A stretch of DNA of 64,000 bases, from contig LR990048.1 of the NCBI GenBank assembly GCA_905147135.1, positions 13,872,563 through 13,936,562 of the forward strand, read 5' to 3'. Made by a program: the position numbers and the translations under genes. Shown in pieces: positions 42,971 through 53,726 of this stretch; the first letter of the stretch is position 1, and each line of letters begins with the position of its first letter. Origin of the DNA: Blastobasis lacticolella (Eukaryota; Arthropoda; Insecta; Lepidoptera; Blastobasidae). The notes beneath the pieces are model-generated. The model did not search any database. It was not told the origin of the DNA and worked only from the letters and a program-made list of their open reading frames with translations.

Positions 42971-44179
42971 TATATTTATTTACTGCGATCTTCAATTTGA
43001 AAGTAAAGCGATTACTAGGGTAGAGCTATCTCATGTCCAACTGTGGACACGCTATATTTGTATAGGATCCTATGCAATACCTTAATTCTATTTCATTTTT
43101 AAACATTGCATGTTGTAACTTACGGGACAATGTCGCGAGAGATACTGTCATAAATAAATGAACCACAACTAAACTTAGGCTACCTTATTAATCTTCATCG
43201 AATAAATTTTCGATGTTTCTGTAAAATCGGTCGTGGGTTATTCGTTTTTCCGTCGGTTAGGTTATTAAGGATAAGGTTGCCAGCACAATTACAGGGCACT
43301 GACAACTTTGTTTGATGTTTTTTGTTTTATGTATGTAGTACATAAAACCTAACTGTCCATCCATTGGGCTTGCTTGTTTGTTAATGTGTACTTTATAAAA
43401 AGAAAAATAAACTCATTTTACTTACGTCATAATTATTTTTTACTTCCCTGCTTTAATTTGTATCTTCTTCGACACAATGAATGATGTTGATTCGATGATG
43501 AATGTTGAAGAAGCGCGCGAAGTTTGTCAGGTCCGTAGCAATTGGAATAATGAAATTTTTCATTCCCATTAGAAAACTTGATAAGCCATTAAAAAATCCC
43601 ATTTGGAAAATTTTATTCCCATTCCATAGCTATCTACAAATTTGGCTACGAAAATTGTAGGAACAGTTTCAGGGGGACTTTGAACGAATTGTGTATTTGA
43701 AAATTTTTACCATTTTAAAAGCATTTTAGTTGAAGGTAGGTTTCTTGCCGGAAGGCTGGTAGTTATAAATCACAACGCAACAAGTTACTGGCTCGACATT
43801 CTCGCCCCTTCCTCCCCCCTAGCCTTCGCTAACACGTACCAATTATTCAATTACAACTGTGACCTATAATAATGCTGTTAAGCTACTAGCTTACACTACT
43901 AGCTTGAATCAAAATTTATTTTGTTGTAGAACTACCATGGGTTATTTCTTTATATTATGGCTGGTTTAGCCATGGTTAAGTTCCTATCAGTTTTGCCAAA
44001 TCTAGATTAAATTTCGATTTTTAAAGACTTAGGTGCAAACAATGATTAGCCCGTCTAATGGTAAAGACTTTCACAGACTAGGAGCATTGCAATACCAAGG
44101 GTATTACTAGCGTGATTTAACAACCAATAATTATCATAATATCAAGTAACTATATACAAATGATGTACACAACTTCCTT
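42971..44179. other. Unannotated 1.2-kb stretch
   Basis: Nothing was recognised. Confidence 0.45.
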
Positions 44180-44278
44180 GGTGACTCCCCTGGTGTTGCT
44201 GATGTCCATAGGCGGCGGTGACCACTTTCCATCAGGTGGCCCGCTTGCCTGTTTGACTGCTGCGTAACATAAAAAAAA
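44180..44278 (+). mobile_element. CR1/Zenon-type LINE 3' end
   Basis: GGTGACTCCCCTGGTGTTGC, TGATGTCCATAGGCGGCGG, TTTCCATCAGGTGGCCCGCT, then A8. It abuts a Helitron. Confidence 0.75.
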
Positions 44279-44304
44279 CTCTTCCTTCCTTAACTTCCAA
44301 CTTA

Positions 44305-44444
44305 AAGTACTTCCCGCCGTCTGTTTCTATGTACGATTACGTTTACTAAACTACACTACAGATTGGAATGCGGTTTACAACAATAGATAGAGTGATTCAA
44401 TAGGTAGGTAAAGCGAACGCGAACGAAGTCGCGCTGGGTCCTAG
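44305..44444 (+). mobile_element. Non-autonomous Helitron, first of a tandem pair
   Basis: TTCCCGCCGTCTGTTTCTAT through ATAGATAGAGTGATTCAATA to the hairpin CGCGAACGAAGTCGCG and GGGTCCTAG. The 5' end is lost. Confidence 0.7.
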
Positions 44445-44658
44445 CACATAGTGTAAAACAAAGTCGCTTCCCGCCGTCTGTCCCTATGCATCTATGTACG
44501 CTTAGATCTTTTACACTGCTCAACGGATTTTAATGCGGTTTTTAACAATGAATATAGTGATTGAACAGGGAAGTTTATAAGCAATTAGGTACGTAAAGGT
44601 AGGTTAAAGTAGATATAGGTAGGACGCCACGCGAACGAAGTCGCTCCGGGTCCACTAG
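44445..44658 (+). mobile_element. Non-autonomous Helitron, second of a tandem pair
   Basis: CACATAGTGTAAAACAAAGT, CGCTTCCCGCCGTCTGTCCC and TCAACGGATTTTAATGCGG lead to GCGAACGAAGTCGC, then TCCGGGTCCACTAG|T. It starts exactly where the first copy's CTAG ends. Its 5' TC may be the TC of that copy's GGTCCTAG. Confidence 0.75.
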
Positions 44659-44659
44659 T

Positions 44660-46313
44660 CATCATATATTTAAGAACTCCGCTCTTGTCAGTGGGTCAAT
44701 GGCCAACTCTCTGTCCATCTCTGTAACGTCCTTATTTTCTTTTCTTTGTTGTTATAGGAGTTACGTCCAGCCAGTAAAGGAGAAAGAGGAAGTCGTGTCG
44801 TACCAAGAAATGAAATCAAATGCAGACAAGAGAATGACATGGCGATTGCTCCAACGACAAGAGCGAGTTTCATGATGATTATGATGATAGGTCTCTAGGT
44901 AGGGATGATAGGTCTCTAGGTAGGATGATCTTCTTTTATTACATGATTTTTATTTAGTTTAATTTGTCCCCATTGATATTGATATTGTTACGAACAGACT
45001 TTCGTAACAATATCTTGCAACCATTTTGACCCATTTCCCGCATTCCGATTGAGCCGAAATTTTGCACACTCATGTAACTTCGGTGACAATGCATTGTTAA
45101 GATACCATCGAGCTGATATGATGATGGACACCGAAGGATGTCATAGGAACTCCTAAACTACGCTAGTAAACCCAACGAGTTTGGGTTCGTTTGATTAGTC
45201 TTGATCAATTCTCTGACTGATCAGAGAGAAGGAGCGATAAAAGCTTGCTATTAAAGTTGAACTTGAACTTGTTTTTATTTCTTGATATGACACATCCTCT
45301 TCTTTTACCTTTAGTTGTTGTGAATGAACATCGCTCCTTCAAGACCTTCCTCTGCTTCTCCTATCCTCAATTTCAATATATTTGAATATTAAAAGCAACA
45401 ATTTACTAAAAAGAAAATAGGAGACCCTTAATCTAACTAAATTAATATTAAACTACAGATTTTGCCCCAGGTTCTCAGTAATCCGATAGGTGCACAATTG
45501 TTTTTATTTATAAGTTTTCTATTTCATAAACGTTTGTTTAAAAATAAGTATAATTCGTGTTATTTTAAGGGTTGTAGTTACTTAGCCTACCAAAAATACC
45601 AATTAAACAAAAAATGCTGTTTTGCGCACAAAAAATAATCAACCTAACCCAGGTTGAGCTAAATGGTGTGCATTCAATTCTTATTGTACCATTTATTTCC
45701 CTATTTTAACTTGACATAAATGCTTAGTACGTATTTAGTCCATATTTAGAGCTGCTTCTATTGAATTTCTGAAGAGCTTTCATTGCCGCAGGGTACTGTG
45801 TCGAGCTTAAAGCTTCGAGACGAATGCGGAGCTTCGAATTTTCATGCTCAATACTTACTTATCACATGCATCTCTTTTGTGTAATTCAATCTTTATACAA
45901 TATGTTTAAATGTTAATATCTAACTGTATAGTGCGCGATACTTTTTAAAAATATCTACAGATGGTGTACAGTGGATGTTATTAACAAAAATTGGATAGGC
46001 TTTTCATGGGATTGCAATAGGTTTGGAACAAAGAATTTGGGTTCTCCTACAGTATGGCTTTTGCCTAACGGATGGAGGATTTTCTGGGATGTTTTGTGTA
46101 GGTATAAAATTAGGGAATCCAAATACATGCGCAAGTAGGTCGTTTAATGTGTAAAATGTTATATTAATAAAATCAATAATTGAAATTGAAATAATTACCT
46201 ATATCGATAAACCTACTAATTCCTAAAATAGTAGACACAAAAATATTGTGTGAAAATTGAATATAAATTTGCTTATTTTTTGTAAGTAAGTATATTAAAA
46301 AATAATAACTCAC
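44660..46313. other. Unannotated 1.6-kb stretch with hairpins
   Basis: No gene was recognised. A 22-bp unit GATGATAGGTCTCTAGGTAG is directly duplicated at about 44883-44926. Several hairpins cluster at 44981-45240, including TCTCTGA/TCAGAGA near 45212. If the exon proposed at 46314 is real, this is the start of its first intron. Confidence 0.4.
44981..45014. repeat. Perfect 14-bp-stem hairpin
   Basis: GATATTGTTACGAA (44981-44994) pairs perfectly with 45001-45014 around CAGACT. Confidence 0.85.
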
Positions 46314-46407
46314 CCGAAAACAATCGATTACTCGCCGTCGAGAAACAAAACACGCTCTACAGGTATTCTCAATTCAAACTGAACATTCAAACACAACCGT
46401 CACGTCC
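46314..46407 (-). other. Candidate non-coding first exon
   Basis: About 94 nt from a position 31 nt downstream of a TATA box to CGG|GTGAGT at 46314/46313, a strong 5' splice site. The only ATG (TTGAATGTTCAG) is followed after four codons by a stop, so it would be 5' untranslated. No acceptor or coding exon could be tied to it in the window. Confidence 0.3.
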
Positions 46408-46571
46408 GCGAAGAAGCACTGCGTTTGGGTATTTTATAGTTGACTCGTCCACAAATTGGGTTGTTTTATGTGCGCGTTCGTGAGACGCGGGCGAGGAGCG
46501 CGCGAGCGTGTGGCCGGCTCGGCAGGCGCGCTGGCACTGCCGCCCGCCCGCCCTCAGCACCTGTAACAGGT
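46408..46571 (-). promoter_or_regulatory. Candidate TATA promoter with GC-rich upstream block
   Basis: Minus strand: TATAAAATA at 46438-46430. Upstream, 46480-46560 is strongly GC-rich, unlike the rest of the window. It is followed by a perfect 13-bp palindrome ACCTGTAACAGGT (46559-46571) with two CAGGT/ACCTG half-sites and a CACCTG E-box. No good initiator lies at the expected distance, which lowers confidence. Confidence 0.35.
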
Positions 46572-46808
46572 ATCCCCACATCCAGAACTAAGTACCAGCT
46601 ATTGATGGACAATTCGAATTGATTTCCCCGCTCGCGATTACATCGTGCCCATATGTGCTGCTTGCTTGCGCAGTTGGGTTGACTGATGGGTTGGTTTAGC
46701 TTGAAATGAGTTGCGGGCTGCCGTGTGGGGTACGATACTGTTCCGTTAGTTTTTGTTTTATAAATTAAACGACCAGTGAAAAGCTTTTGGCTAAACCATG
46801 AAAACTAG

Positions 46809-46966
46809 CTAGCCCGCCGCAACTTCGTTGGCTTATTGTCCTACCCTATAATGTTATTCTTGAATCACTCTATATATTGTTGAAAACCGCATGAAAATCC
46901 ATTTTAAGTAGTTATTGAGGTTACAGACAGACGCTGCGTGGGACTTTGTTTTATTATATGAAGTGA
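46809..46966 (-). mobile_element. Non-autonomous Helitron, diverged
   Basis: Minus strand: A|TCACTTCATATAATAAAAC, the GTCTGTCTGTAACCTCAATA region, ATATAGAGTGATTCAAG, then CCAACGAAGTTGCGGCGGGC and CTAG. Confidence 0.6.
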
Positions 46967-47397
46967 TTATAATCATCGCAACTAGCACCACCAATAAGTT
47001 GAATTAGTGTTTTCGCTTTAAGGTTATTAAAAGTTTAATAAAAATGAACCCATAAGTATTCTGTCATGTAGGTACCTATTGGTAGCAGTAAGGTACGACT
47101 ATTCGATTCTGCATGAAGATGAAAGGCCATCAGATATAAACAACTGTTTGTATATATGTCACTCACCGTAAAATTAAAAAACCGATGAGTATTTTACAAT
47201 CTAACGTCGCTAAATACCAAAATATCAAAATATTGTGAATAAAATTCCCCAAATCATTACATTTAAACGCATTACTCTTCGTTGAAACACATAAACTTTT
47301 GGTATAAATTGGGTTAGAATAGGATTGTGTTGTGATAACTCGATGAGGAGCCCCGCATAGCAGGGGAAGCTTTTAAATCTTCAAACCCTATATTTTG

Positions 47398-47548
47398 GTC
47401 AGAATGTATGGCTTGGCCGTTTCGTAGAACTATTGCATGATACGTAGGTTGGATCCAGTTAGGGCTGATGTCGCTGGTCCGACCAAGATAGCGCGTTAAA
47501 GAGCAGCTACGTTTAAATCAATTGAACGGCCAAGCTGAACTTTCTGAC
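47398..47548. mobile_element. 151-bp TIR element, copy A
   Basis: The left end GTCAGAATGTATGGCTTGGC matches the reverse complement of the right end, GTCAGAAAGTTCAGCTTGGC. CGTT follows in both. It is related to the inner element at 52020-52183. The 300 bp downstream (ATGAGATCTGATAACTTTTT, CATAACTTTTT) also match sequence downstream of that copy. Confidence 0.6.
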
Positions 47549-49020
47549 GTTTGTACAGTTAGGGTTTGCAGACTTAGTCTTAGGAACTTGGCTCTTCATG
47601 AGATCTGATAACTTTTTCTCAGTGAAGCTTACGAGGCTTGGCAAACTAATTTTACATTAAATGTTTTGGTGGGTATTCATAACTTTTTCTAGTAAGTATG
47701 GAATGGGTATCCTTCTTCTTTCTAGCACTTCGGGAAGTGTTCTATTTAGTTAAATTTTTATACAGACTTTTTATGCATCTTTTGTGGAAGTTGGAGGTTA
47801 AAAGTTTCAGATGTCATCATTCTATTGTTATTTATTTCTTGTTGCATATAAAATTCCAGCAAGCACTTCTGGAAGTGTTCTTCACATTTAATTAATTATA
47901 CAGACTTTAAACGTCCTTTGTAGGAGTTGGAGGCTAAAAGTCTTAATTTTCTTAGTTGGTATTCGGGAAGTATTGTAGAGGTTTTAAAGAGAAGTGAGTC
48001 ATTGAGTGAGTCAGCGTCGAAGTCAACGTATTTTAGCTGCAAATCCAAAGTATAAAAGCTTAAAAACGTTGTGTATTTTATAAATCTGCTACGTACATTT
48101 TATCCTCGAAATGTAAGCTTTCTGGCATTATCTAGATTAAAGATATGAGGGTCTGACAATTCGATGAAACGCTACGAGAAAAGGTAGGTAGGGCCCCCTA
48201 CTTTTTGCTCCGCTTGGAGGGGGCACGACGGTACCCGCGTTATCACGCAATTTTCATGAAATAAAGCAAGTAGTTGACTGAGAGATCAAGGCACGAACTT
48301 TACTATGTCTATGGAAAATGATGAAAATCTTTTCATTACTTTTCATTTCAGACAGTTTACGAAATAAATATTACGTTTAAGTGCAATGTTGACCCTCCAT
48401 TTTGTTAGATTAGAATGGGTGTTAATGGGAAATGGGGGTTTTTTTTTGTTTTATTCCATCCCTTATCCAGAAAAGACATTTTCGCCGGACATGGCGTCCG
48501 GGCAGGCAGGTTAAGCCTGCTAAGCCGGCCACGGTGTTTCCCTTCCGGGATAAATCACGTAAAAAGTTGAATTAGAATCGGACCCCGCTGATTCAGGAGC
48601 AAACAAAGTTACCCAGGTAATTGGCACTCAGCAAATTTGTTTATTGAATTTATTTCCCAGGGCGTTCAATGAAATCCAAGAGTTTGCTAAATAATCATCA
48701 ATATTATTTACCGAAAATGGATGACCCCGTTTCTCGAGGTACCTATACCTAGGATGTTTATTTATTTATTTATTGTACACAGTAAAACATACAGGTAAAA
48801 ACACAATTATAAATGACACAAGAGGCACAATTTACACACGACATGTAACACTATGGAGATTATGGTGACGTCTGTCTGCGAGTGATTAAATTTTAATGTC
48901 ACACAATTTCTTTTTAATTTGTTTACCCGAGCTTTACCGCCTTGGTGGTGTGATCATGCGGCCGAAGATAGAGAATGCCTGAATAGGAAAAGCCTATTCA
49001 CTAGCCTAAAGCCGTCCAGA
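47549..49020. other. Unannotated 1.5-kb stretch
   Basis: The first ~320 bp are shared with 52184-52435. Two imperfect direct copies of CACTTC(G/T)GGAAGTGTTCT lie at 47727 and 47863, each an inverted CACTTC/GGAAGTG pair. 48758-48773 is a TTTATTTATTTATT run like a minus-strand LINE tail. Confidence 0.4.
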
Positions 49021-49025
49021 TTATA

Positions 49026-49588
49026 ATGATCTGGGAACACACTCGCAGGCAACGTGTTAGACTTCTAAGCCGAATGCAAAGGCTTGTGCGGATAATTGGA
49101 AGATCCACGACATATGTTCCACTCCAGCACGGTTCCATACTCATCATCATCATCTTGGCGTTAATGTCCCGGTTGTGCTCTGGCGCACGAGAGGCCGGGG
49201 TCCGCCTTGACCGTGATCCAGGATTTGACAGGTCAGGTAATTACAGTGGAGCGACTGCCGTCTGACCTCCATGACCCTGCTAACAAGGGAAACTGACCAG
49301 ATTAGATTATGGTTACACATCCAGTCGCCTGAATGTGCAGGTTCCATCACGATGTTTTCCCTCACCGTAAGAGCATCGGTTAGTATTCAACTAATGTACA
49401 TAACTCAGAAAACAGTCATTGGTACATGGCCGGAGCGGGATACGAACCCGGGACCTCTGGCTTACGAGTCGTATACTCTAACCGTTCGGCCACCGACGCT
49501 CAAGCACGGTTCCATACTACTCACACTAATCCGCATTTTATCTTTTATTAATTATCCTTTTGTACTTATTTATTTCACACTTATCTAG
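49026..49588 (+). pseudogene. LINE fragment interrupted by a SINE
   Basis: The frame reads RMQRLVRIIGRSTTYVPLQH, GSI before the SINE and resumes QHGSILLTLIRILSFINYPF, VLIY after it; the repeated QHGSI is the target duplication. RMQRLVRIIG resembles the LQxRxxRIIG helix of LINE reverse transcriptase C-terminal regions. Identification is moderate; the interruption itself is clear. Confidence 0.45.
49142..49502 (-). mobile_element. tRNA-Thr-headed SINE, complete, with target duplication
   Basis: The reference copy of the family. Minus strand: AGCGTCGGTGGCCGAACGGT head; an anticodon-loop-like ACTCGTAAGC (CGT, hence tRNA-Thr-like); box B GGTTCGTATCC. The body has ATGTACATTAGTTGAATAC, GAGGGAAAACATCGTGATGG and CCTGGATCACGGTCAAGGCG. 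The end CCGGGACATTAACGCCAAG is followed by (ATG)n. It is flanked by a perfect 16-bp repeat AGCACGGTTCCATACT (49126-49141 and 49503-49518). The last ~65 bp equal the 3' end of the RTE at 4795-5093. Confidence 0.9.
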
Positions 49589-49589
49589 A

Positions 49590-50509
49590 TTATAAATAAA
49601 ATGGAAAAATCGTAAAACAAATTCGCTAAAAGCAATTTGGATTTGCAAAATACAACGTTGTATCTGTGCGATGAATCATTAATGACATCATTAATCCAAA
49701 TTTGATTCCACTAATCCCACTTATATTAAACCTAAATGTATGTTTGTTACCTTTTTAGGCCTAAACGGTTGAACTGGCATGGGTGAAATTTGGTTTTGGA
49801 GCCGCGGGCGGAAAGTTAGTTAGTTCATGTTTACATATAAGATCATTTTACATACTCAAAAGTATTTTGGTAGGTATTTATATTTTTATTTAAGAGTTGT
49901 AACAAGTAGTTTGTGTTGTGTGTTCTTTTTTTTTGTTCTTTTTTCTTGGCGTCACCTTCAGACTTTCAGAAGAAATTTTTAAATTCTTTAATCTAGCTAC
50001 TCAACTCAACTCAACAGTAAATAAGAAAAATACCACTACTTACCATTATTACGATCCGTTGCGATACCTTCAAAATCGTACAAAACCTCTTATCTCTCAC
50101 GTAAAATCACGGTGAATCTGTTTTTCATGCACGGCCCATAGAGCAGCCAGCGCTCCAACGGACAATGGGTCTGCGCGGTTGACATTTCACATTCGCGCCG
50201 CCCCCGTGTAATGTCTGCATGGAAAATCGCAGGTTTTTCAGCCTGAACTAGAGCTGGCTTTGTGAAAGGACTCATACTTGCGGATTGCTGACTGTTTGTA
50301 TTTCTATTCTTAACACAACAATAAGGAATGGGACTTTTCGCTGTAAATGTGTTCCCCGAATAGTACAATCTGGCTTTTCCAATTTACTGTTTCTACACTT
50401 TATTTATTTATATATTATTTTATTTATTAGTTCATTTCACATGTTCGTTTCTTTGTTTGAAATAAATTTTCCATATTCCATATTTTCATGCTATTCACGG
50501 CTGTTGTAT
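49590..50509. other. Unannotated 0.9-kb stretch
   Basis: No gene was recognised. 49727-49806 (AAACGGTTGAACTGGCATGG, then GCCGCGGGCGG and TTAGTTAG) looks like a degraded Helitron-type fragment. Confidence 0.4.
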
Positions 50510-50718
50510 GGCGTTAATGTCCCGATTGTGCTCTCGTGCACGGGCGCCCAGGGTCCGCCTTGGCCATGATCCAGGATTTTAGAGATCAGGTAATTACAGT
50601 GGAGCGACTGCCATCTGTTCTTCGTGACCCTGTTAGAAGAGGAACCTGAGCAGATTGGCTCGTGGTTACACAGTCGCCTGTATGTGCAGGTTTCTATACG
50701 ATGTTTTTTATCACCTAA
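50510..50718 (-). mobile_element. tRNA-Thr-headed SINE, head missing
   Basis: GGCGTTAATGTCCCGATTGT, GATCCAGGATTTTAGAGATC and TACAGTGGAGCGACTGCCAT up to TATACGATGTTTT. The tRNA head and ACATAACTCAGA block are absent, as expected of 5' truncation. Confidence 0.8.
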
Positions 50719-51475
50719 GTTGTAGTAACTTACTTAAAATTTACTTACCATATCTACCTACCACTTATACTTACCAAATAGAACCTATGTTATTCCGAAA
50801 ATAAGGCCGAGCATAACATTTAATTTGTTTTTAATAACCACAGGTAAAATGGTAAAGTAAACATATCAGCAAACTCATCTACAATCCTCGAAGCTCATCC
50901 CAGCTATCCCATACACGTCACGAGAAAAAAAAACTACTCAACGATCGATCCTTACTCGATTCTACCGTCGGCTAACCTCATTATTGGTCTTCGGTTAGAC
51001 CGGTTATTCGGTTAGGGCCTAGCCTACCCTCTCTTCGCTATTCGTTGCCGTCGTCGCCGTCACGTGCCAGCATAGAATGCAAATCGACCACCAGGCGAAT
51101 ATTGAATCAGACCCATTGTGAGCTGACTGCTGATGAATTTTGTTGAAATCCCTTTAAAATCCACCTTCTCGATTGCTGTAATAAATCTCGTAAGAAGATA
51201 CGGGAAGGGGAATGGAATATTGAAAGAATACCTTCCTGTAATCAAGGATCGCTTGTTATCAGGCCATGGACTGATTTCGTTTATGTAATTTGGCGATGGA
51301 TTGGAATTTTTTTGTAGGAGCTTGATGAGGTAGGTAGGTTAGGTGGTACATAAAAAGAAAATTCGTAAGAAATGTGAGTACAAATTATTGATGTTTAATA
51401 TGCTTATAAATTTTTATCAGAGGGGTGTCTGCTCACTTGTCACTTGGGTGGTATTAATAAACCGCAAATGAACAA
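50719..51475. other. Unannotated 0.8-kb stretch
   Basis: Nothing was recognised. Confidence 0.45.
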
Positions 51476-51646
51476 CGTACCGCAAGACGCAGCGTGGGTA
51501 GGCCTCTAACAAGGTGGACCGACGACCTGGTAAAGATCGCAGGTACCAGCTGGATGCGGACTGGCCTTTGTGGAGATCTCTGGGGGAGGCCTATGCCCAG
51601 CAATGGGCGTCTTTCGGCTGATATGACGATGATGATGATGAAATGA
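51476..51646 (+). pseudogene. RTE-type LINE C-terminus (WTDDL type)
   Basis: The frame reads TARRSVGRPLTRWTDDLVKI, AGTSWMR, matching the RRxVGRPxTRWTDDLVKxAGxxW end of an insect RTE. A frame shift then leads to LWRSLGEAYAQQWASFG, the usual terminus. The tail is TGACGATGATGATGATGAAA. Confidence 0.75.
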
Positions 51647-51696
51647 ATAAATACGGGAGTTTTATAGGCAATAATTGCATTCCATTTTACCTGCCA

Positions 51697-51850
51697 TATT
51701 CAATTCAATTCAATTCATTTATTTTGATAAACATAAATTTACACGTCAAATGTCATCAAATTCTTGAGTAGTCATTATACTTAAAATAATGTTACAACAG
51801 ATAAAGGATATCACAATCTTAATGTCATAAGGTTAGTTACACAGATTAAT
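51697..51850 (-). mobile_element. LINE 3' end with (GAATT)n tail
   Basis: Minus strand ends TTATCAAAATAAATGAATTG followed by repeated AATTG units. The AAATGAA plus short-unit tail recalls the element at 21961. Confidence 0.4.
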
Positions 51851-51899
51851 GAATTTTGTCCAAGGGAGTTAATTACAAATTTATATTATTATTTATTTT

Positions 51900-52325
51900 C
51901 ATAGTAAAATGTTTTCCTATAAAAATCCATAGTAAAATTGGTGGCTGCATGCGTCGTGAGAAAAAGTTATCAGATCTCATTGAGAGCCAAGATCCTATCT
52001 CTATAAACTCTACATTTAAGTCAGAAAGTCTAGCTTGGCCGTTTTATAGAACTATTGCAGGACACATAAGCTGGATTCAATGCTCGATCGACGCGAGTTA
52101 GGGCTGATGTCGTCGGTCGGACCAAGTAACATCAGTCGATTGGTCTGTGATAATGCTACAACGACCATGCTTTATTTTCTGACCAATGTATGTAGAGTTA
52201 GGAGGTTCGTTCTTTATGAGATCTGATAACTTTTTCTCAATGCTACCGTTAAGTTGGCTTATTAGGCTTGGTCACCAATTTTACATGAAATTTATTTGAT
52301 GGGACATCATAACTTTTTGTAATAA
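51900..52325. mobile_element. Long foldback element
   Basis: The left arm (TAAAATTGGTGGC at 51934; GTGAGAAAAAGTTATCAGAT from 51956) is inverted in the right arm (ATCTGATAACTTTTTCTCA ending about 52240; CACCAATTTTA at about 52273). The arms enclose a second inverted-repeat element. No coding sequence is present. The right half recurs at 47549-47690. Confidence 0.6.
52020..52183. mobile_element. 164-bp TIR element, copy B, nested in foldback
   Basis: The left end GTCAGAAAGTCTAGCTTGGC and the right end read inward, GTCAGAAAATAAAGCATGG. It shares TAGAACTATTGCA and GTTAGGGCTGATGTCG with copy A at 47398. Confidence 0.55.
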
Positions 52326-52329
52326 GTGT

Positions 52330-52850
52330 GAATGAGATTTATTTTATACATAGACTTGCATCCTCTTTTATGAGTTTTAAAAGTTGCAGATTTCTTAGTT
52401 TTCTTATTATTTATTTATATGGAAATCCTGACATGCATACCAAATTTGAGCTTTCAAGCACTTCCAGTTTCCTGACTTGGTACTCTATGTAATTTTAAAG
52501 ACGTTTCATATAAAAAAACTATCTTTAAAATTCATCAAATAACATCCCCAAATAAACATGTAGTCTTAGGAATCAAACACTCGCGTGAACCCACTATAAT
52601 TAGACCTAGATATTCAGTTTGCTTTGAATCACTACGGACTAGCTAAGCAACAGTTGTAGACCTTGTTCGGCAAGCTTGTTATTAGCCCGCCTTCGGGGCC
52701 TTAGCGGGGCTCAATTCAATTTACAAGAGCAACAAGACTGAGTAGCCGGAACAACTAGGTATAGCCCAGAGTATAGAACGAGATAAGGTTAGGGGCGTGT
52801 TTGTGATTTATGCTGAAGCTGTGTAATAAACTGGGATAGAATTATATAAC
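52330..52850. other. Unannotated stretch
   Basis: Nothing was recognised beyond the end of similarity to 47.7-47.9 kb. Confidence 0.4.
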
Positions 52851-53055
52851 GTAACCGACTGAAAATTTGATAATCCCAGTCTAACTTCACTGAAACTTAA
52901 ATATTTTCTAAACTACTTAACGGATTTTAATGAAACAAAGCTAAGTACCATCTCGATTAAACTGGCTTCCAAATAGAGAATCAATCAATTATCCAAATCA
53001 ATCCATTTATTCGGGAACTACGTTGCAACAGACAGACACGCGGATCGAGAATAAA
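52851..53055 (+). repeat. Unclassified repeat D, copy 3
   Basis: GTAACCGACTGAAAATTTG, TTTTCTAAACTACTTAACGG, CATCTCGATTAAACTGGC, TTCGGGAACTACG and ACAGACAGACACGCGGAT. Confidence 0.65.
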
Positions 53056-53521
53056 ATCGATTCAGTTGTTTAGTAAGTGTAAACTTGGCCAGGGTTTGTC
53101 TGACTTTTTCTGTGGGTTAGGTTACCTATAGTCATCATAATTCTAAAGGTCAATCTAGAATTTTCTAACGCTACCAAGTTAGCTGTCCATTAATATGTCG
53201 TGTTTAGAATTTATGCACGCGTTGACTAGCATTTGGCTCGCACTGCGCAGGCATAATCCGATTCAGCAGAGCCTCGTCAGTCTGTCAGCTAGGAGACTAC
53301 GTGCAAGCGAGGTTGGTTCCAACCTGGATTATGGTGGTAGGGTGGTAGGGTATGGTGCGTACTATTAAAATAGTATATACCTACTACTAAATTGTTGAAG
53401 TGCATTTTTATTCACTTTAAGCTAAGCCAAAGCACAGTCTAGTCACGTTAATGTATCGGGCGTCAAACTGGTGCCTCGAAAATTAAAACACTTTGGAAAC
53501 ACTTTAGTTATAAGTATAATG
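53056..53521. other. Unannotated stretch
   Basis: Nothing was recognised apart from a short GGTGGTAGGGTGGTAGGGTA run at about 53332. Confidence 0.4.
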
Positions 53522-53726
53522 CTTGGACAATTCACACAGCGCCATCTAGCCCCAAAGTAAGCAAAGCTTATGTTATAGATGCTAGATAACTAATAAACTA
53601 CTTATATACTTTTAACAATATACTCATGATGCATTTACCAAGACCCGTTACAAAAATTAATAATTTTAATTTCTGCTCAGCCGGAAATCGAACCCCATGT
53701 TAACCAACTGAATCATTCAGGTCGTC
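53522..53726 (-). mobile_element. tRNA-Gly-headed SINE, diverged
   Basis: TTCACACAGCGCCATCTAGC, AGATGCTAGATAACTAATAA, CAAGACCCGTTACAAAAATT and CAGCCGGAAATCGAACC. About 20 bp beside box B are missing. Confidence 0.75.

Noticed and set aside
46387..46581. Minus-strand GC-rich open frame of 64 codons
   Set aside because: It crosses the putative TATA box and reads as low-complexity Arg/Ala/Gly. It is explained by local GC content.
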